From: Candidatus Omnitrophota bacterium
GTDB taxonomy: Bacteria > Hinthialibacterota > Hinthialibacteria > Hinthialibacterales > Hinthialibacteraceae
NCBI GenBank assembly: GCA_040755155.1
Contig: JBFMBP010000012.1
Coordinates: 1 to 45,178, forward strand
DNA length: 45,178 nucleotides
Direction of reading: 5' to 3'
The notes under the pieces are model-generated. The model made no database searches. It worked only from the letters and a program-made list of their open reading frames with translations, and had not been told where the DNA came from. Position numbers and translations under genes: made by a program. Within the stretch, counting starts at the first letter, position 1. Each line of letters begins with the position of its first letter. Shown here in pieces: positions 1 to 8,285 of this stretch.

Positions 1-231
1 TCAAATACATAAACAATTCATCATTCGTCTTCCTATTGCGAAAAGATATCAATCATCTCCTGCGTAACTGCAACCTCTTGGCTTCGACCAAGTTTTTGGA
101 AGCCAGCGAGCGAACGTTGCAGGATGGGCAAGCCTTGACCGCGATGTCAAGCCCGGCAAAGGAGAACGCCTAGCGTGAGTTTATTATAGAAGCGATAATG
201 GTTTTCATTCAATTCAAGTGAAATGAGATAG
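1..231. other. Intergenic edge region with short inverted repeat
   Basis: No complete gene is visible. A 6-base inverted repeat (cttgac/gtcaag, 134-151, loop of six) lies in a stretch, about 88-172, that is also open in one plus-strand frame and ends at TAG near 172. The open stretch has no start codon or family resemblance that I can defend. It could be the tail of a gene beginning outside the window or a dispersed hairpin repeat. Confidence 0.3.
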
Positions 232-552
232 TTAAACAGTCTCCGAGGCGTATACGCTAACGCCCTGAAATTGCGGGCGTTCTAAGTGCGTTAATTGGAT
301 TCCAAGCGCGTCCATCAGCGTGGTCTCCTGTGTGGACATTTTTTCGAGTTGAGCGGACACATACGCCACCAGCGTTCGGAGTTCTCCCCATATCTCGCGC
401 CGGTCCCGAAAGACGGAAAGCGATTCGCCGTTGATCTCGATCGGTTCGAATCGCCGTTTGGCCTCGTGAATCAGCGCGCGAAGATGCGCAGGGGTCAACG
501 CGCCCACATAATGAAACCCCAACCCGATTTTAACATCCAAGTCATCGCGCAA
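232..552 (-). CDS. Small hypothetical protein, uncertain start
   Basis: This minus-strand ORF of about 106 residues is rich in charged and amphipathic segments (for example RALIHEAKRRFEPIEI) and has codon use like the neighbouring genes. I do not recognise a family. The only in-frame start is a TTG at 552 without a visible ribosome binding site, and the frame stays open a further ten or so codons upstream to a TAA, so the true 5' end may be lost. It overlaps the remnant PHP gene on the other strand (511-552), so at least one of the two is not an intact gene. It may be a fragment of a larger gene broken by the same rearrangement. Confidence 0.35.
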   Translation of the reverse strand: MRDDLDVKIGLGFHYVGALTPAHLRALIHEAKRRFEPIEINGESLSVFRDRREIWGELRTLVAYVSAQLEKMSTQETTLMDALGIQLTHLERPQFQGVSVYASETV

Positions 553-900
553 GAGCCATTGGACATCCTCGCCAATCCGTTATTTCTCCCCGAATGCATC
601 CGGGTGGAATTTGACGTTTTATGGACGGAAAAGCACATGGAAAAGATCATCGCCGCCGCCGTGAAATACCATCCGGCCATCGAGATCAATTCCGCCTATA
701 ATCTGCCCAGCCCAACTTTTCTCAAAATGGCGAAAACTGCGGGGGCGTTATTCTCGTTCGGCACCAACATCCACGGCCTGGATGTGGAGAAGTTGGATTA
801 TTGCGTGAAAATGGCGATAGAGTTAGGATTAAAAAAGGAAAACATATTTGCTCCTGCCCCCGCAGGAAAGAAGCCGATTCAAATCCGTAAGTTCTCTTGA
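511..900 (+). pseudogene. C-terminal remnant of a PHP-domain protein
   Basis: About 129 residues resemble the last part of PHP-domain (polymerase and histidinol phosphatase type metal hydrolase) proteins: a strand with DILANPLFLPECI, the helix LWTEKHMEKIIAAAVKY, the motif AIEINSAYNLPS, and FGTNIHG, where the family usually has a metal-related FGT/FGS-[ND]-xx motif. The C-terminus (NIFAPAPAGKKPIQ) also fits secreted members of this group. The N-terminal histidine motifs needed for metal binding are absent. The same frame is open back to 295, but the residues before the ATG at 511 look like antisense noise of the opposing ORF. I read this as a truncated, inactive gene. Confidence 0.55.
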
Positions 901-986
901 ACCATCCGCTGAAATCCAGCGCTGGTTTCGATAGAGATTCCATAAAAGGGATTCCCCTGCAAGGCTGACGCCGTGGAGGAAGAACA

Positions 987-1976
987 TTGCCCGCCAATCT
1001 CTCTCCCGAGTTCAACAACGCGGAAAAAGAATACAAAGCCGCCAAAACGCCGGAGGACAAGCTGTTATGCCTTCAGCGGATGCTCTCCACGATTCCCAAA
1101 CACAAGGGAACCGAGAAGATGCAGGCCGATATCAAGCGCCGCATCGCCCAACTGAAGGAACGCCTAGAATCGCACAGCAAGAAAAAAGGCCCCTCCTATC
1201 GCATAAAGCCGGAAGGCGCGGGCCAAATCGCGCTGATCGGCCCGCCCAACAGCGGCAAATCCTCCCTCCTCGCCGCGCTTAGCCGAGCCGAACCGGTTAT
1301 CGCCGATTATCCTTTTTCCACCCGCGAACCCATTCCGGGAATGCTGCATTATCTGGACATTCAAATTCAACTGCTCGATCTTCCTCCCATATCCAAAGAG
1401 CATTGCGAGAGTTTCGTCTTCGACAACATACGCGGCGCGGATGGCGCATTGTTGATGCTCGACTTGGGCGCAGCGGATCCAGCGCAGGATTATCAAGAGA
1501 CAACGGAAATTCTCCAGCAAAAGAAAATTCGCTTGATCCCGCCGGAGGTAGAGCGAGAAACGGAAGAGACGGGAGGAACATCGGATATCCGCAGCCTGCT
1601 GATTTTCAATAAATGCGACCTCGATCCGGACGGCGAATTGGCGGAGTTGGCGGCGGAATTGATCGAGAGTTCCTTGCCTGCGCGTTCTATTTCCGCCAAA
1701 CGAAAAATCAACCTGGACGGCTTAGCGAAAGACATTTTCGATCTGCTTCATATCATCCGCGTTTATTCCAAGCATCCCGGCAAACCGCCGGATTTGGACG
1801 CGCCCTTCACCGCCCCGGCAGGCTGCGATGTGATGGGATTCGCGGGCTTGGTGCATAAGGATTTCGCGGCGCATTTGAAATCGGCGCGCATTTGGGGCAG
1901 CGCCAAATTCGATGGTCAGATCGTCCAGCGCGATCATGTTCTCCAGGACGGCGACATTGTCGAATTATCCATGTAA
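987..1976 (+). CDS. Obg/DRG-like GTPase with C-terminal TGS domain
   Basis: The 329-residue protein has a charged, coiled N-terminal region (1-75), a GTPase domain and a C-terminal TGS domain (about 255-329, ending in VLQDGDIVELSM). G1 is GPPNSGKSS (about 85-93), G4 is NKCD (about 208-211) and SAK near 235 is the G5 motif. The switch II motif reads DLPP rather than the usual DxPG, which would change the residue next to the catalytic site; my recollection is that some bacterial DRG-like TGS proteins share this. The start is TTG at 987, supported by GGAGGA six bases upstream. Proteins of this class act on ribosomes or RNA-linked stress signalling, but the exact substrate is unknown. The gene ends three bases before the MITE-like element. 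Confidence 0.8.
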   Translation: MPANLSPEFNNAEKEYKAAKTPEDKLLCLQRMLSTIPKHKGTEKMQADIKRRIAQLKERLESHSKKKGPSYRIKPEGAGQIALIGPPNSGKSSLLAALSRAEPVIADYPFSTREPIPGMLHYLDIQIQLLDLPPISKEHCESFVFDNIRGADGALLMLDLGAADPAQDYQETTEILQQKKIRLIPPEVERETEETGGTSDIRSLLIFNKCDLDPDGELAELAAELIESSLPARSISAKRKINLDGLAKDIFDLLHIIRVYSKHPGKPPDLDAPFTAPAGCDVMGFAGLVHKDFAAHLKSARIWGSAKFDGQIVQRDHVLQDGDIVELSM

Positions 1977-1979
1977 TGG

Positions 1980-2132
1980 GAGGCTCTTACAAAATTAATA
2001 AAATCCGCTTTTAAATTCTCCCCCCAAGATTGGGGGGAGTTAGAGGGGGGGTGATTATGCTAGACTTAAAGCAATCCCCTCCTGACCTCCCCCAAGCATG
2101 GGGGAGGAATTATGGAGTTTTACAAGAGGCTC
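1980..2132 (+). mobile_element. 153-bp MITE-like element, copy 1
   Basis: The element begins GAGGCTCTTACA and ends TACAAGAGGCTC, imperfect terminal inverted repeats. Inside are two G/C-rich palindromes (CCCCCCAAGATTGGGGGG at about 2020-2037 and a CTCCCCCAAGCATGGGGGAG core at about 2087-2106). A second copy of exactly the same length lies in reverse orientation at 36148-36300. No transposase is encoded, as expected for a non-autonomous element or REP-type repeat. It fills the gap between the GTPase stop and the next gene, whose ribosome binding site lies just outside the element's end. No clear target duplication is seen for this copy. Confidence 0.75.
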
Positions 2133-2147
2133 ATAGGATAAAACAAT

Positions 2148-2600
2148 ATGACAAAACGATCCACCGTAGAAGAATTTCTCCAGCAAAAGCGATTCGCGGT
2201 AGCGGGCGTCTCCCAGAAGAAACGAAAATTCGGCTATGTCGTTTATAAAAACCTTCTATCGAAGGGCTATAACGTATTCCCCGTAAATCCCCATGCGAAA
2301 ACCATCGATGGAAATCCCTGTTATGAGAGTCTTCTGGCCTTGCCGGAAAAAGTCGACGCCGCCGTGATCGTCACTCCGCCGCCGCAAACGGAAAAGATCG
2401 TTCGCGACGCGCATGAAGCGGGCATCGCGCGCCTTTGGATGCAACAGGGCGCGGAATCGCCGGAAGCCATCCGTTTCTGCGAAGAAAAGGGAATCAGCGT
2501 TGTGCATGGCGAGTGCATCTTGATGTTCGCCGAACCGGCGGGATGGCCGCATCGCCTTCATCGCCTGATTTGGAAATGGCTGGGCAAACTGCCTAAATAG
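2148..2600 (+). CDS. CoA-binding domain protein (YccU/CoA_binding_2 type)
   Basis: This 150-residue single-domain protein has a Rossmann-like CoA-binding fold: the opening motif FAVAGVSQKKRKFGYVVYKN resembles the nucleotide-binding loop of the family, followed by GYNVFPVNPHAKTIDG, VDAAVIVTPP, and the conserved ARLWMQQGAESPEA segment. Family members bind CoA or a related nucleotide and their physiological role is poorly defined. The length fits the family. AGGATA precedes the ATG by about eight bases, lying directly beyond the right end of the MITE-like element, so the insertion may supply or alter the leader. A free-standing gene, not obviously in an operon. Confidence 0.85.
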   Translation: MTKRSTVEEFLQQKRFAVAGVSQKKRKFGYVVYKNLLSKGYNVFPVNPHAKTIDGNPCYESLLALPEKVDAAVIVTPPPQTEKIVRDAHEAGIARLWMQQGAESPEAIRFCEEKGISVVHGECILMFAEPAGWPHRLHRLIWKWLGKLPK

Positions 2601-2757
2601 ATTCGGTTAAATTATTGTTACGCCGCCTTCCCATTCTTTATCGAATTCGCATAGGCAAATATGCTATGCTATAGTGCGATGTCCACGAACAAGAGAATCG
2701 TTTCCTTCGGGTGCTAACACGGCAAAATATTAACTGAACCTACTAGGAGGTTGTTCC

Positions 2758-4227
2758 ATGCGGTATCGGAAATCATCACGTAAAGAGTATCGTCCGCCGC
2801 TGGTTTGTCGTTATTTCGTTTTTATCTTTTTGTTGACAATCGTTTCCATTCCCGGTTACTTCGCCGATGCGGAAGATTGGCCGACATACCAGCACGATAA
2901 CCAGCGTTCGGGAGTTACGTCGGAAAAGCTGACGTTGCCGCTTAACGCCCAATGGACGTTAGCGCCCCGGCAAAAACCGCGCGCCGCATGGGAAGGAAGC
3001 CCCGCTCCCAACGACTATTGGCATTTTTTCAAGAATTTGAGGCCAAGGTCGCTCTTCGATCAGGCGAACTATATCAGCGCCGTCAGCGATTCGATCTTTT
3101 TCGGTTCTTCTTCCGACGACATTGTCAGCTGCCGCGACATGAATTCCGGCGAGGAGCGTTGGGTCTTTTTCACGGAAGGACCAGTACGCTTCGCTCCCAG
3201 CCTTTACGAGGGGAAAGCCTATTTCGGCTCCGACGACGGCTACGCCTACTGCCTGAACGCCCAGACGGGGGATTTAATTTGGAAATATAAGCCCTATCCC
3301 CAAAACAAGCGGATCATTGGGAATGGGCGCATGATTTCGGTTTGTCCAATTCGCACCTCCGTTTTGATCCAAAATGGCGCCGTCTATTTCTGCGCGGGCA
3401 TCTTTCCGCTGGAGGGAGTTTATCTCTGCGCTCTCAATCCCGATAACGGATCGAAGATTTGGGAAAAAACGTTATCGGACTCGCCGCAAGGGTATCTCCT
3501 AAGTACGCTGGATAATCTTTTCGTACCTACGGGAAATACGAATCCGATCGTTTTTAGTTCCACGGACGGCAGAAAAATCGGCTCCTACAGCAACGGACGT
3601 TCGGGAGGAACCTATGCGCTGATTGTGGACGACAAGATCGTATCCGGGCCGGGATATACGGAAGCGGGATCGGATTGGCTCAATACGTACGATACTGATA
3701 CTCGCGCCAACGTCGCTTCCTTTCAGGGAAATCATGTGATCGTTACGGACAAAATCTCTTTCCTCCACACGGACAGTCGGCTAACCGCCATCGACCGCGA
3801 AGCCTATTTCTCCGCTTCCACGAGAGAAGCGGAGATGCGGCGGCGCAGCGAAGAGATTCGCAAGCAAATAAAGCAAATGGACGTCCAAACGCGCTCGGAA
3901 AAATCCCCGTCGCTGTTGGACGAACTTACAACTTTGCAGAGCGAGATGGAAAAGTGCGTTCAAGCGAAGCAGGCGGCGGTTTTGTGGTCGGCGATGTGCG
4001 CCCATCCCTATTCGCTGATCGCGGCGGGGAATCTTCTTTTCGCGGGCGGCGACAACGAAGCCGCCGCGTATAGCATGACGAACGGGGAATTGCTATGGAA
4101 AAGCGCAGTAACCGGGCGCGCTTACGGTTTGGCCGCCGCCAATGGCAGCCTCTTTGTCAGCACCGATCAGGGAACCATTCATCGCTTCAGTTCAGGCGCC
4201 GGCGTTTCGCATTGGATTTATTATTAA
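2758..4227 (+). CDS. Secreted PQQ-like beta-propeller protein
   Basis: The protein (489 residues) starts with a basic segment and a hydrophobic signal (about 20-38, FVFIFLLTIVSIPGYFADA), then WPTYQHDNQRSG, the usual entry motif of BamB/PQQ-type propellers. Propeller blades follow with repeated G-x-x-x-A-L-N/x-x-x-G-x-x-x-W patterns (for example YCLNAQTGDLIWKY and CALNPDNGSKIWEK). Between about 355 and 405 there is a charged coiled-coil insertion with many R, K and E, unusual inside a propeller, before the last blade. AGGAGG lies about ten bases upstream of the ATG. Predicted periplasmic or extracellular; whether it binds a cofactor or only scaffolds proteins cannot be told. It precedes a second, larger propeller protein. 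Confidence 0.8.
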   Translation: MRYRKSSRKEYRPPLVCRYFVFIFLLTIVSIPGYFADAEDWPTYQHDNQRSGVTSEKLTLPLNAQWTLAPRQKPRAAWEGSPAPNDYWHFFKNLRPRSLFDQANYISAVSDSIFFGSSSDDIVSCRDMNSGEERWVFFTEGPVRFAPSLYEGKAYFGSDDGYAYCLNAQTGDLIWKYKPYPQNKRIIGNGRMISVCPIRTSVLIQNGAVYFCAGIFPLEGVYLCALNPDNGSKIWEKTLSDSPQGYLLSTLDNLFVPTGNTNPIVFSSTDGRKIGSYSNGRSGGTYALIVDDKIVSGPGYTEAGSDWLNTYDTDTRANVASFQGNHVIVTDKISFLHTDSRLTAIDREAYFSASTREAEMRRRSEEIRKQIKQMDVQTRSEKSPSLLDELTTLQSEMEKCVQAKQAAVLWSAMCAHPYSLIAAGNLLFAGGDNEAAAYSMTNGELLWKSAVTGRAYGLAAANGSLFVSTDQGTIHRFSSGAGVSHWIYY

Positions 4228-4396
4228 CTCATTTTGCGCATTTCCATCTCTCGCTTTTTTGGGGGGGATCAGAGTGAAGAGTTACAAGTCTAACCATATC
4301 AGAAAAGCAGGATGGGTCGCGTTTTTTGACCCATCGAATAAGGAATAACGCCGAAAAAAGAATTCTTTGCGGCAACCAAAATCATCCGTGAAATCC

Positions 4397-4432
4397 GCCG
4401 GATGGCAAGGGCAAAGTCGTTTTTGCCCTTGA
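4397..4432 (-). repeat. 36-bp hairpin repeat, copy A
   Basis: The sequence forms a 10-bp stem (CAAGGGCAAA/TTTGCCCTTG, 4406-4431) with a six-base loop. Its reverse complement matches 32208-32243 with four differences over 36 bases, so it is a dispersed repeat. It lies in the 269-bp gap between the two propeller genes and may end transcription of the first. A separate 8-bp hairpin (GATGGGTC/GACCCATC, 4311-4335) with a T-rich loop lies upstream in the same gap. Confidence 0.6.
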
Positions 4433-4496
4433 GTTATTTCAATCCCGCCAATCGAAAAAATGATAACTTCGTTATTATGACTTTGGAGAAGGATAA

Positions 4497-7382
4497 ATGA
4501 AAATTGCATCGTTAACCATAGCGCTCTTTTTCGTCTTTCTTAATTCCGCCTATTCGGAGCATGATCTTCTGAATGAAAATTTCGATGAATTATCCGCCAA
4601 CCTTCAGCCCGCCGCGAACGAATTCATCGATCCGTCAATTCTCGGCTGGACGCATACGCCCCCGGCGGGATGGAGCGTCGATAATTCGAAAATGCCCTTC
4701 CAGAAAGGGATGATGGAATGGCATGGGTGGAGTTTCGCCACGATGGACTTTTGGACCGGCGCCGATGCGCAAGATCGCGCGAATTTCACGTTAAGCGGCG
4801 GCGTCTTCGCCATCGCCGATCCCGACGAATGGGACGACCGCAACAAACCCAGCGCGTCCGGTTCGTTCGAAAGCGTCCTAATATCGCCTCCAATTCCCGT
4901 CATCGCCAATAAGCCATTATTCCTTTATTTCGATTCCCACTATCGGCAGGAAAAACCGCAAGAGGCGCAGGTTCTCGTCTCCTTCGATGGCAAACCCGAC
5001 ATCGTATTGCTGCATTATCACAGCGGCCCCGATTCCAACAACCAAGGAGAGGATCGTGAAAACCAGCTCCTCGTCCTGACCATCCCCGCTCCCACGAACG
5101 ATGGCGCGATGGTCATTAAGTGGAAAATTTTCAACGCAGGAAACAATTGGTATTGGGCCATCGATAACGTAAAAGTCTCGGATCAAGCTCCCCCTCCTAC
5201 GCCCGCCCCGACTCTGGTTCCTACGCCGACGCCAACGCCCCCGCCCATCTTAGCCAATGGGCCGCTGGTGCATTTCATCGATGAGCAATCGGCGCAAGTG
5301 ATATGGGAAACCATGGAACTCAGCCCTTCCATCATCGAATTCAGCAATGGACAAACTACTCGGCGAGCCGAGGATGCGGCGCCGAAAATCAAGCACCAAC
5401 TGACATTGAACGAATTACATCCAGAATCGATCTATTCCTTCGCCATCAAAACCAAACTAGACGGAACGGAAGCCTTTGGAGAAACATTCCATTTCGATTC
5501 CACTTACGATGGCGGCGCTGGAGACTTCCCATCCATCGCATCCCCTTATCCCGAAGACTCATTGACCGGCTTCTATGAGACAGCGGCGGAAAAAATCGTT
5601 AAAGAAACCGGCATTGACAAAGGATTCTGCTTGGTGCTGGGATTCGATAAAGGGCGCTTGGCCTATGAAATCGCCAAGCGCACGCATCTAAAAATTGTCG
5701 GCGTGGAAGAGGATGCGGAGAAGATCGCCTATGCCCGCAAATGCCTGCGCGCGGCGGGCGTATATGGCGACAGGATATCCGTGCAGCAGGGAAATTTGAC
5801 GGAACTGCCGTATGGGAATTATTTCGCCAATCTTATCGTATCCGACCGATTTTTGCTGACGGGGAAACCTGTTGGATCGGCTTCGGAAACATTGCGGATT
5901 CTTCGGCCTTGCGGCGGAGTTCTCTATCTGGGGCAGACGAAATACGGCTCCGCCGACGATCGTTCCGCTTGGGAAAATTGGCTGGCTTCGGGTAGCATTA
6001 AGGGATTTCTAGCGTGTAATGACGATGAGGGATTATGGTTCAAGAAAACGAGAGAGCCGTTGCCGGGAACGGGCGAGTGGACGCACTATTACGCCGAGCC
6101 GGGCAATTCCGCTTGCAGTTCCGATCAAGTCGTCCAAGCTCCTATGAATGTTTTGTGGTATGGCCGTCCTGGACCGCGCTTGATTGTCAATCGCCACAGC
6201 CGCCCCATGTCCCCGCTTTACAAAAATGGACGCGTCTTCATCCCGGCGGACGACCGCATCATCGCGATTGATGCTTACAACGGAACGCGCTTGTGGGACT
6301 TGGGCGTTCCCGGTTCGCGCCGCATGGGGGCCTTCAAAGGCAGCGCTCAAATGGCGGCCGCCGATGGATATGTATATATCGCCCAAAGAGATCGTTGCCA
6401 TGCCATTAGCGCAACCAACGGTCTCCCGGCGTTCAGCCTCGAAGTTCCGCAATTGAATAAAAACGAAACTTTAGAATGGGGATATCTCTCCTGCATCGAC
6501 GACCAAATCGTGGGTACCGCGCACAAAAAAGGAACGCCTTTTTACGAATATTCATACAATGGCAATTGCAACGAACTGGAAGAAGACGGACGCGCCTGCA
6601 TGATTAGCGACTTTATCTTCTCCCGCAACCGTCAAACGGGCGAATTGTTATGGACTTACAACCAAGGCGCAATACTGGAAAGCTCGATCGCCGCCGGAGA
6701 CGGCTGCGTCTATTTCGCGGAAAACCGCAGCCTGCCCGCTTCCAAAGGCGTTTGGGAAAAGCCTGGCCGGCGTTGGGTAGGCAATTTCACGGCGGGTAAC
6801 AATACTTATCTGACGTCGCTCGATCTGAAAACGGGAGAAAAAATCTGGGAGCGGCAAGTCAATTTGCCCTTTACGGAAATGATGTATCTGAGTTACTCCA
6901 ATCAAACCGTCGTCGCCGTCGGCTCCTATAATCTGGCGGGAAATTGCCGTTACGCCGTATACGCTTACGCGGCGGATTCGGGTCAGCCGAAATGGAAGGA
7001 CGATTACGATTCCGGCAGCGATCCCGGCGGTTCGCACGGCGAACAATGGCAGCATCCCGTCATCTTGAACGGCAACGTTTTCTCGCGGCCCTATTTTTAC
7101 AATCTGCAAACCGGCGCCCGCGAAAAATTTACGTTGAATCTAGGCGGAAGATGCGGAACCTATTCCGCTTCGACGAGATTCTTGTTCGCCCGCGACGGCA
7201 ATCCATCCTATTACGAATACGGCTCGCTGCGGCCTTCGTCCAATCCTTTATGCGATATCACGCGGCCGGGATGCTTCATCAATACCATCCCCGTCGGCGG
7301 CCTGGTTTTGATCCCCGAATCCAGTTCGGGCTGCACGTGCGAATATTCCCTGCAAACCTCTTTGGCCTTTCTGCCGCGATAG
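4497..7382 (+). CDS. Secreted multidomain protein: jelly roll, Fn3-like, methyltransferase fold, PQQ propeller
   Basis: A 961-residue protein with a signal peptide (1-20). Domains in order: a jelly-roll/MAM-like module (about 22-228, ending WAIDNVKVSD), a proline-threonine linker (230-250), a fibronectin type III or phosphatase-N-like domain (255-335), a class I SAM methyltransferase-like fold (about 345-510, with VLGFDKGRLAYEIAKR, an acidic VGVEED after strand 2, and ILRPCGGVLYL), and a C-terminal PQQ propeller from about 524 (GEWTHYYAEPGN, LWYGRPGP, DAYNGTRLWD). The glycine-rich SAM loop reads LGFDKG rather than GxGxG, so activity is doubtful. I recall related methyltransferase-propeller proteins in Planctomycetes. 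GGAGAAGG precedes the ATG. Likely periplasmic or surface-exposed; substrate unknown. Confidence 0.75.
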   Translation: MKIASLTIALFFVFLNSAYSEHDLLNENFDELSANLQPAANEFIDPSILGWTHTPPAGWSVDNSKMPFQKGMMEWHGWSFATMDFWTGADAQDRANFTLSGGVFAIADPDEWDDRNKPSASGSFESVLISPPIPVIANKPLFLYFDSHYRQEKPQEAQVLVSFDGKPDIVLLHYHSGPDSNNQGEDRENQLLVLTIPAPTNDGAMVIKWKIFNAGNNWYWAIDNVKVSDQAPPPTPAPTLVPTPTPTPPPILANGPLVHFIDEQSAQVIWETMELSPSIIEFSNGQTTRRAEDAAPKIKHQLTLNELHPESIYSFAIKTKLDGTEAFGETFHFDSTYDGGAGDFPSIASPYPEDSLTGFYETAAEKIVKETGIDKGFCLVLGFDKGRLAYEIAKRTHLKIVGVEEDAEKIAYARKCLRAAGVYGDRISVQQGNLTELPYGNYFANLIVSDRFLLTGKPVGSASETLRILRPCGGVLYLGQTKYGSADDRSAWENWLASGSIKGFLACNDDEGLWFKKTREPLPGTGEWTHYYAEPGNSACSSDQVVQAPMNVLWYGRPGPRLIVNRHSRPMSPLYKNGRVFIPADDRIIAIDAYNGTRLWDLGVPGSRRMGAFKGSAQMAAADGYVYIAQRDRCHAISATNGLPAFSLEVPQLNKNETLEWGYLSCIDDQIVGTAHKKGTPFYEYSYNGNCNELEEDGRACMISDFIFSRNRQTGELLWTYNQGAILESSIAAGDGCVYFAENRSLPASKGVWEKPGRRWVGNFTAGNNTYLTSLDLKTGEKIWERQVNLPFTEMMYLSYSNQTVVAVGSYNLAGNCRYAVYAYAADSGQPKWKDDYDSGSDPGGSHGEQWQHPVILNGNVFSRPYFYNLQTGAREKFTLNLGGRCGTYSASTRFLFARDGNPSYYEYGSLRPSSNPLCDITRPGCFINTIPVGGLVLIPESSSGCTCEYSLQTSLAFLPR

Positions 7383-7481
7383 AAAGAAAACTTTGTAGGG
7401 AGAGATCAAAGCGAAGCGCAGCCCGCTTTTATGGCTTATAATGAATTAATAACAGGGTAAAGGGAACTTGCTTTTTCAATT

Positions 7482-8285
7482 ATGGATTTTTCACGTCATA
7501 TAAAATTTATCGATATCGATTGCCAATCCCATTCGCAGCGTTTGCGGTATTTCGATTGGGGCGAGGGGATGCCGCTATTATACCTGCACGGCTGGGGCTG
7601 CGATCATTCCATCTTTTATCCGCTGATAGAAAATCTATCCGATCAGGGGCGGCATATTGCCATCGATTTTCCCGGCTTCGGCGAATCGCCGCGTCCTGAA
7701 GCCGTTTGGGGTACGGAAGAATACGGCGATTTGGTATATCGGTTAATTAAACAATACCGCCTGGAGAAGCCTATGCTGATCGGCCATTCTTTTGGGGCGC
7801 GGGCGGCGCTGCGGCTAGCGCGCAAACATCCCGATGTTCTGCGAGGCATGGTCTTAATCGGAGCGGCGGGCTTAAAGCGGGACGTTCCCTTCCGGCGCAA
7901 AATCCGCGTCAAAACGATCCGCGCCGCGGCGCGGTTGGCGCAACGATTGCTGCCGGGAAGCATGGGGATAAAACTAAAGGATTCGCTCTATCAACGCATC
8001 GCCTCGCGGGATTATCTCAACGCGGGAGAAATGCGCAGCATCTTCGTTAAAGTCGTTAACGAAGACCTTGCCAGCTTACTTCCCGGCATCCAAATTCCAA
8101 CGCTGTTGATCTATGGAGAGAACGACGAAGAGACGCCGCCATCGATTGGGAAGAAAATGAATGCGTTGCTTCCCAACTCCCGCTGCATTGAATTGCCGGA
8201 GTTCGACCATTTTTCCATCCTCGACCGGGGCCGTCATCAGACCGGCCATCAAATGCGGGGATTTTTGAAGGAAATCCAAGAATGA
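7482..8285 (+). CDS. Alpha/beta hydrolase
   Basis: This 267-residue cytosolic protein has the alpha/beta-hydrolase landmarks: LYLHGWGCD with the oxyanion HG near residue 34, the nucleophile elbow GHSFGA (serine near 104), an acidic residue in YGENDEETPP (about 211-220) and a final histidine in EFDHFSIL. The cap region is basic and helical (KIRVKTIRAAARLAQRLLPG). The substrate is not predictable. Its TGA stop overlaps the ATG of the MurF-like gene by four bases (ATGA), so the two are almost surely co-translated, which hints at a role linked to cell-wall precursors, though this is only inference. Confidence 0.85.
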   Translation: MDFSRHIKFIDIDCQSHSQRLRYFDWGEGMPLLYLHGWGCDHSIFYPLIENLSDQGRHIAIDFPGFGESPRPEAVWGTEEYGDLVYRLIKQYRLEKPMLIGHSFGARAALRLARKHPDVLRGMVLIGAAGLKRDVPFRRKIRVKTIRAAARLAQRLLPGSMGIKLKDSLYQRIASRDYLNAGEMRSIFVKVVNEDLASLLPGIQIPTLLIYGENDEETPPSIGKKMNALLPNSRCIELPEFDHFSILDRGRHQTGHQMRGFLKEIQE

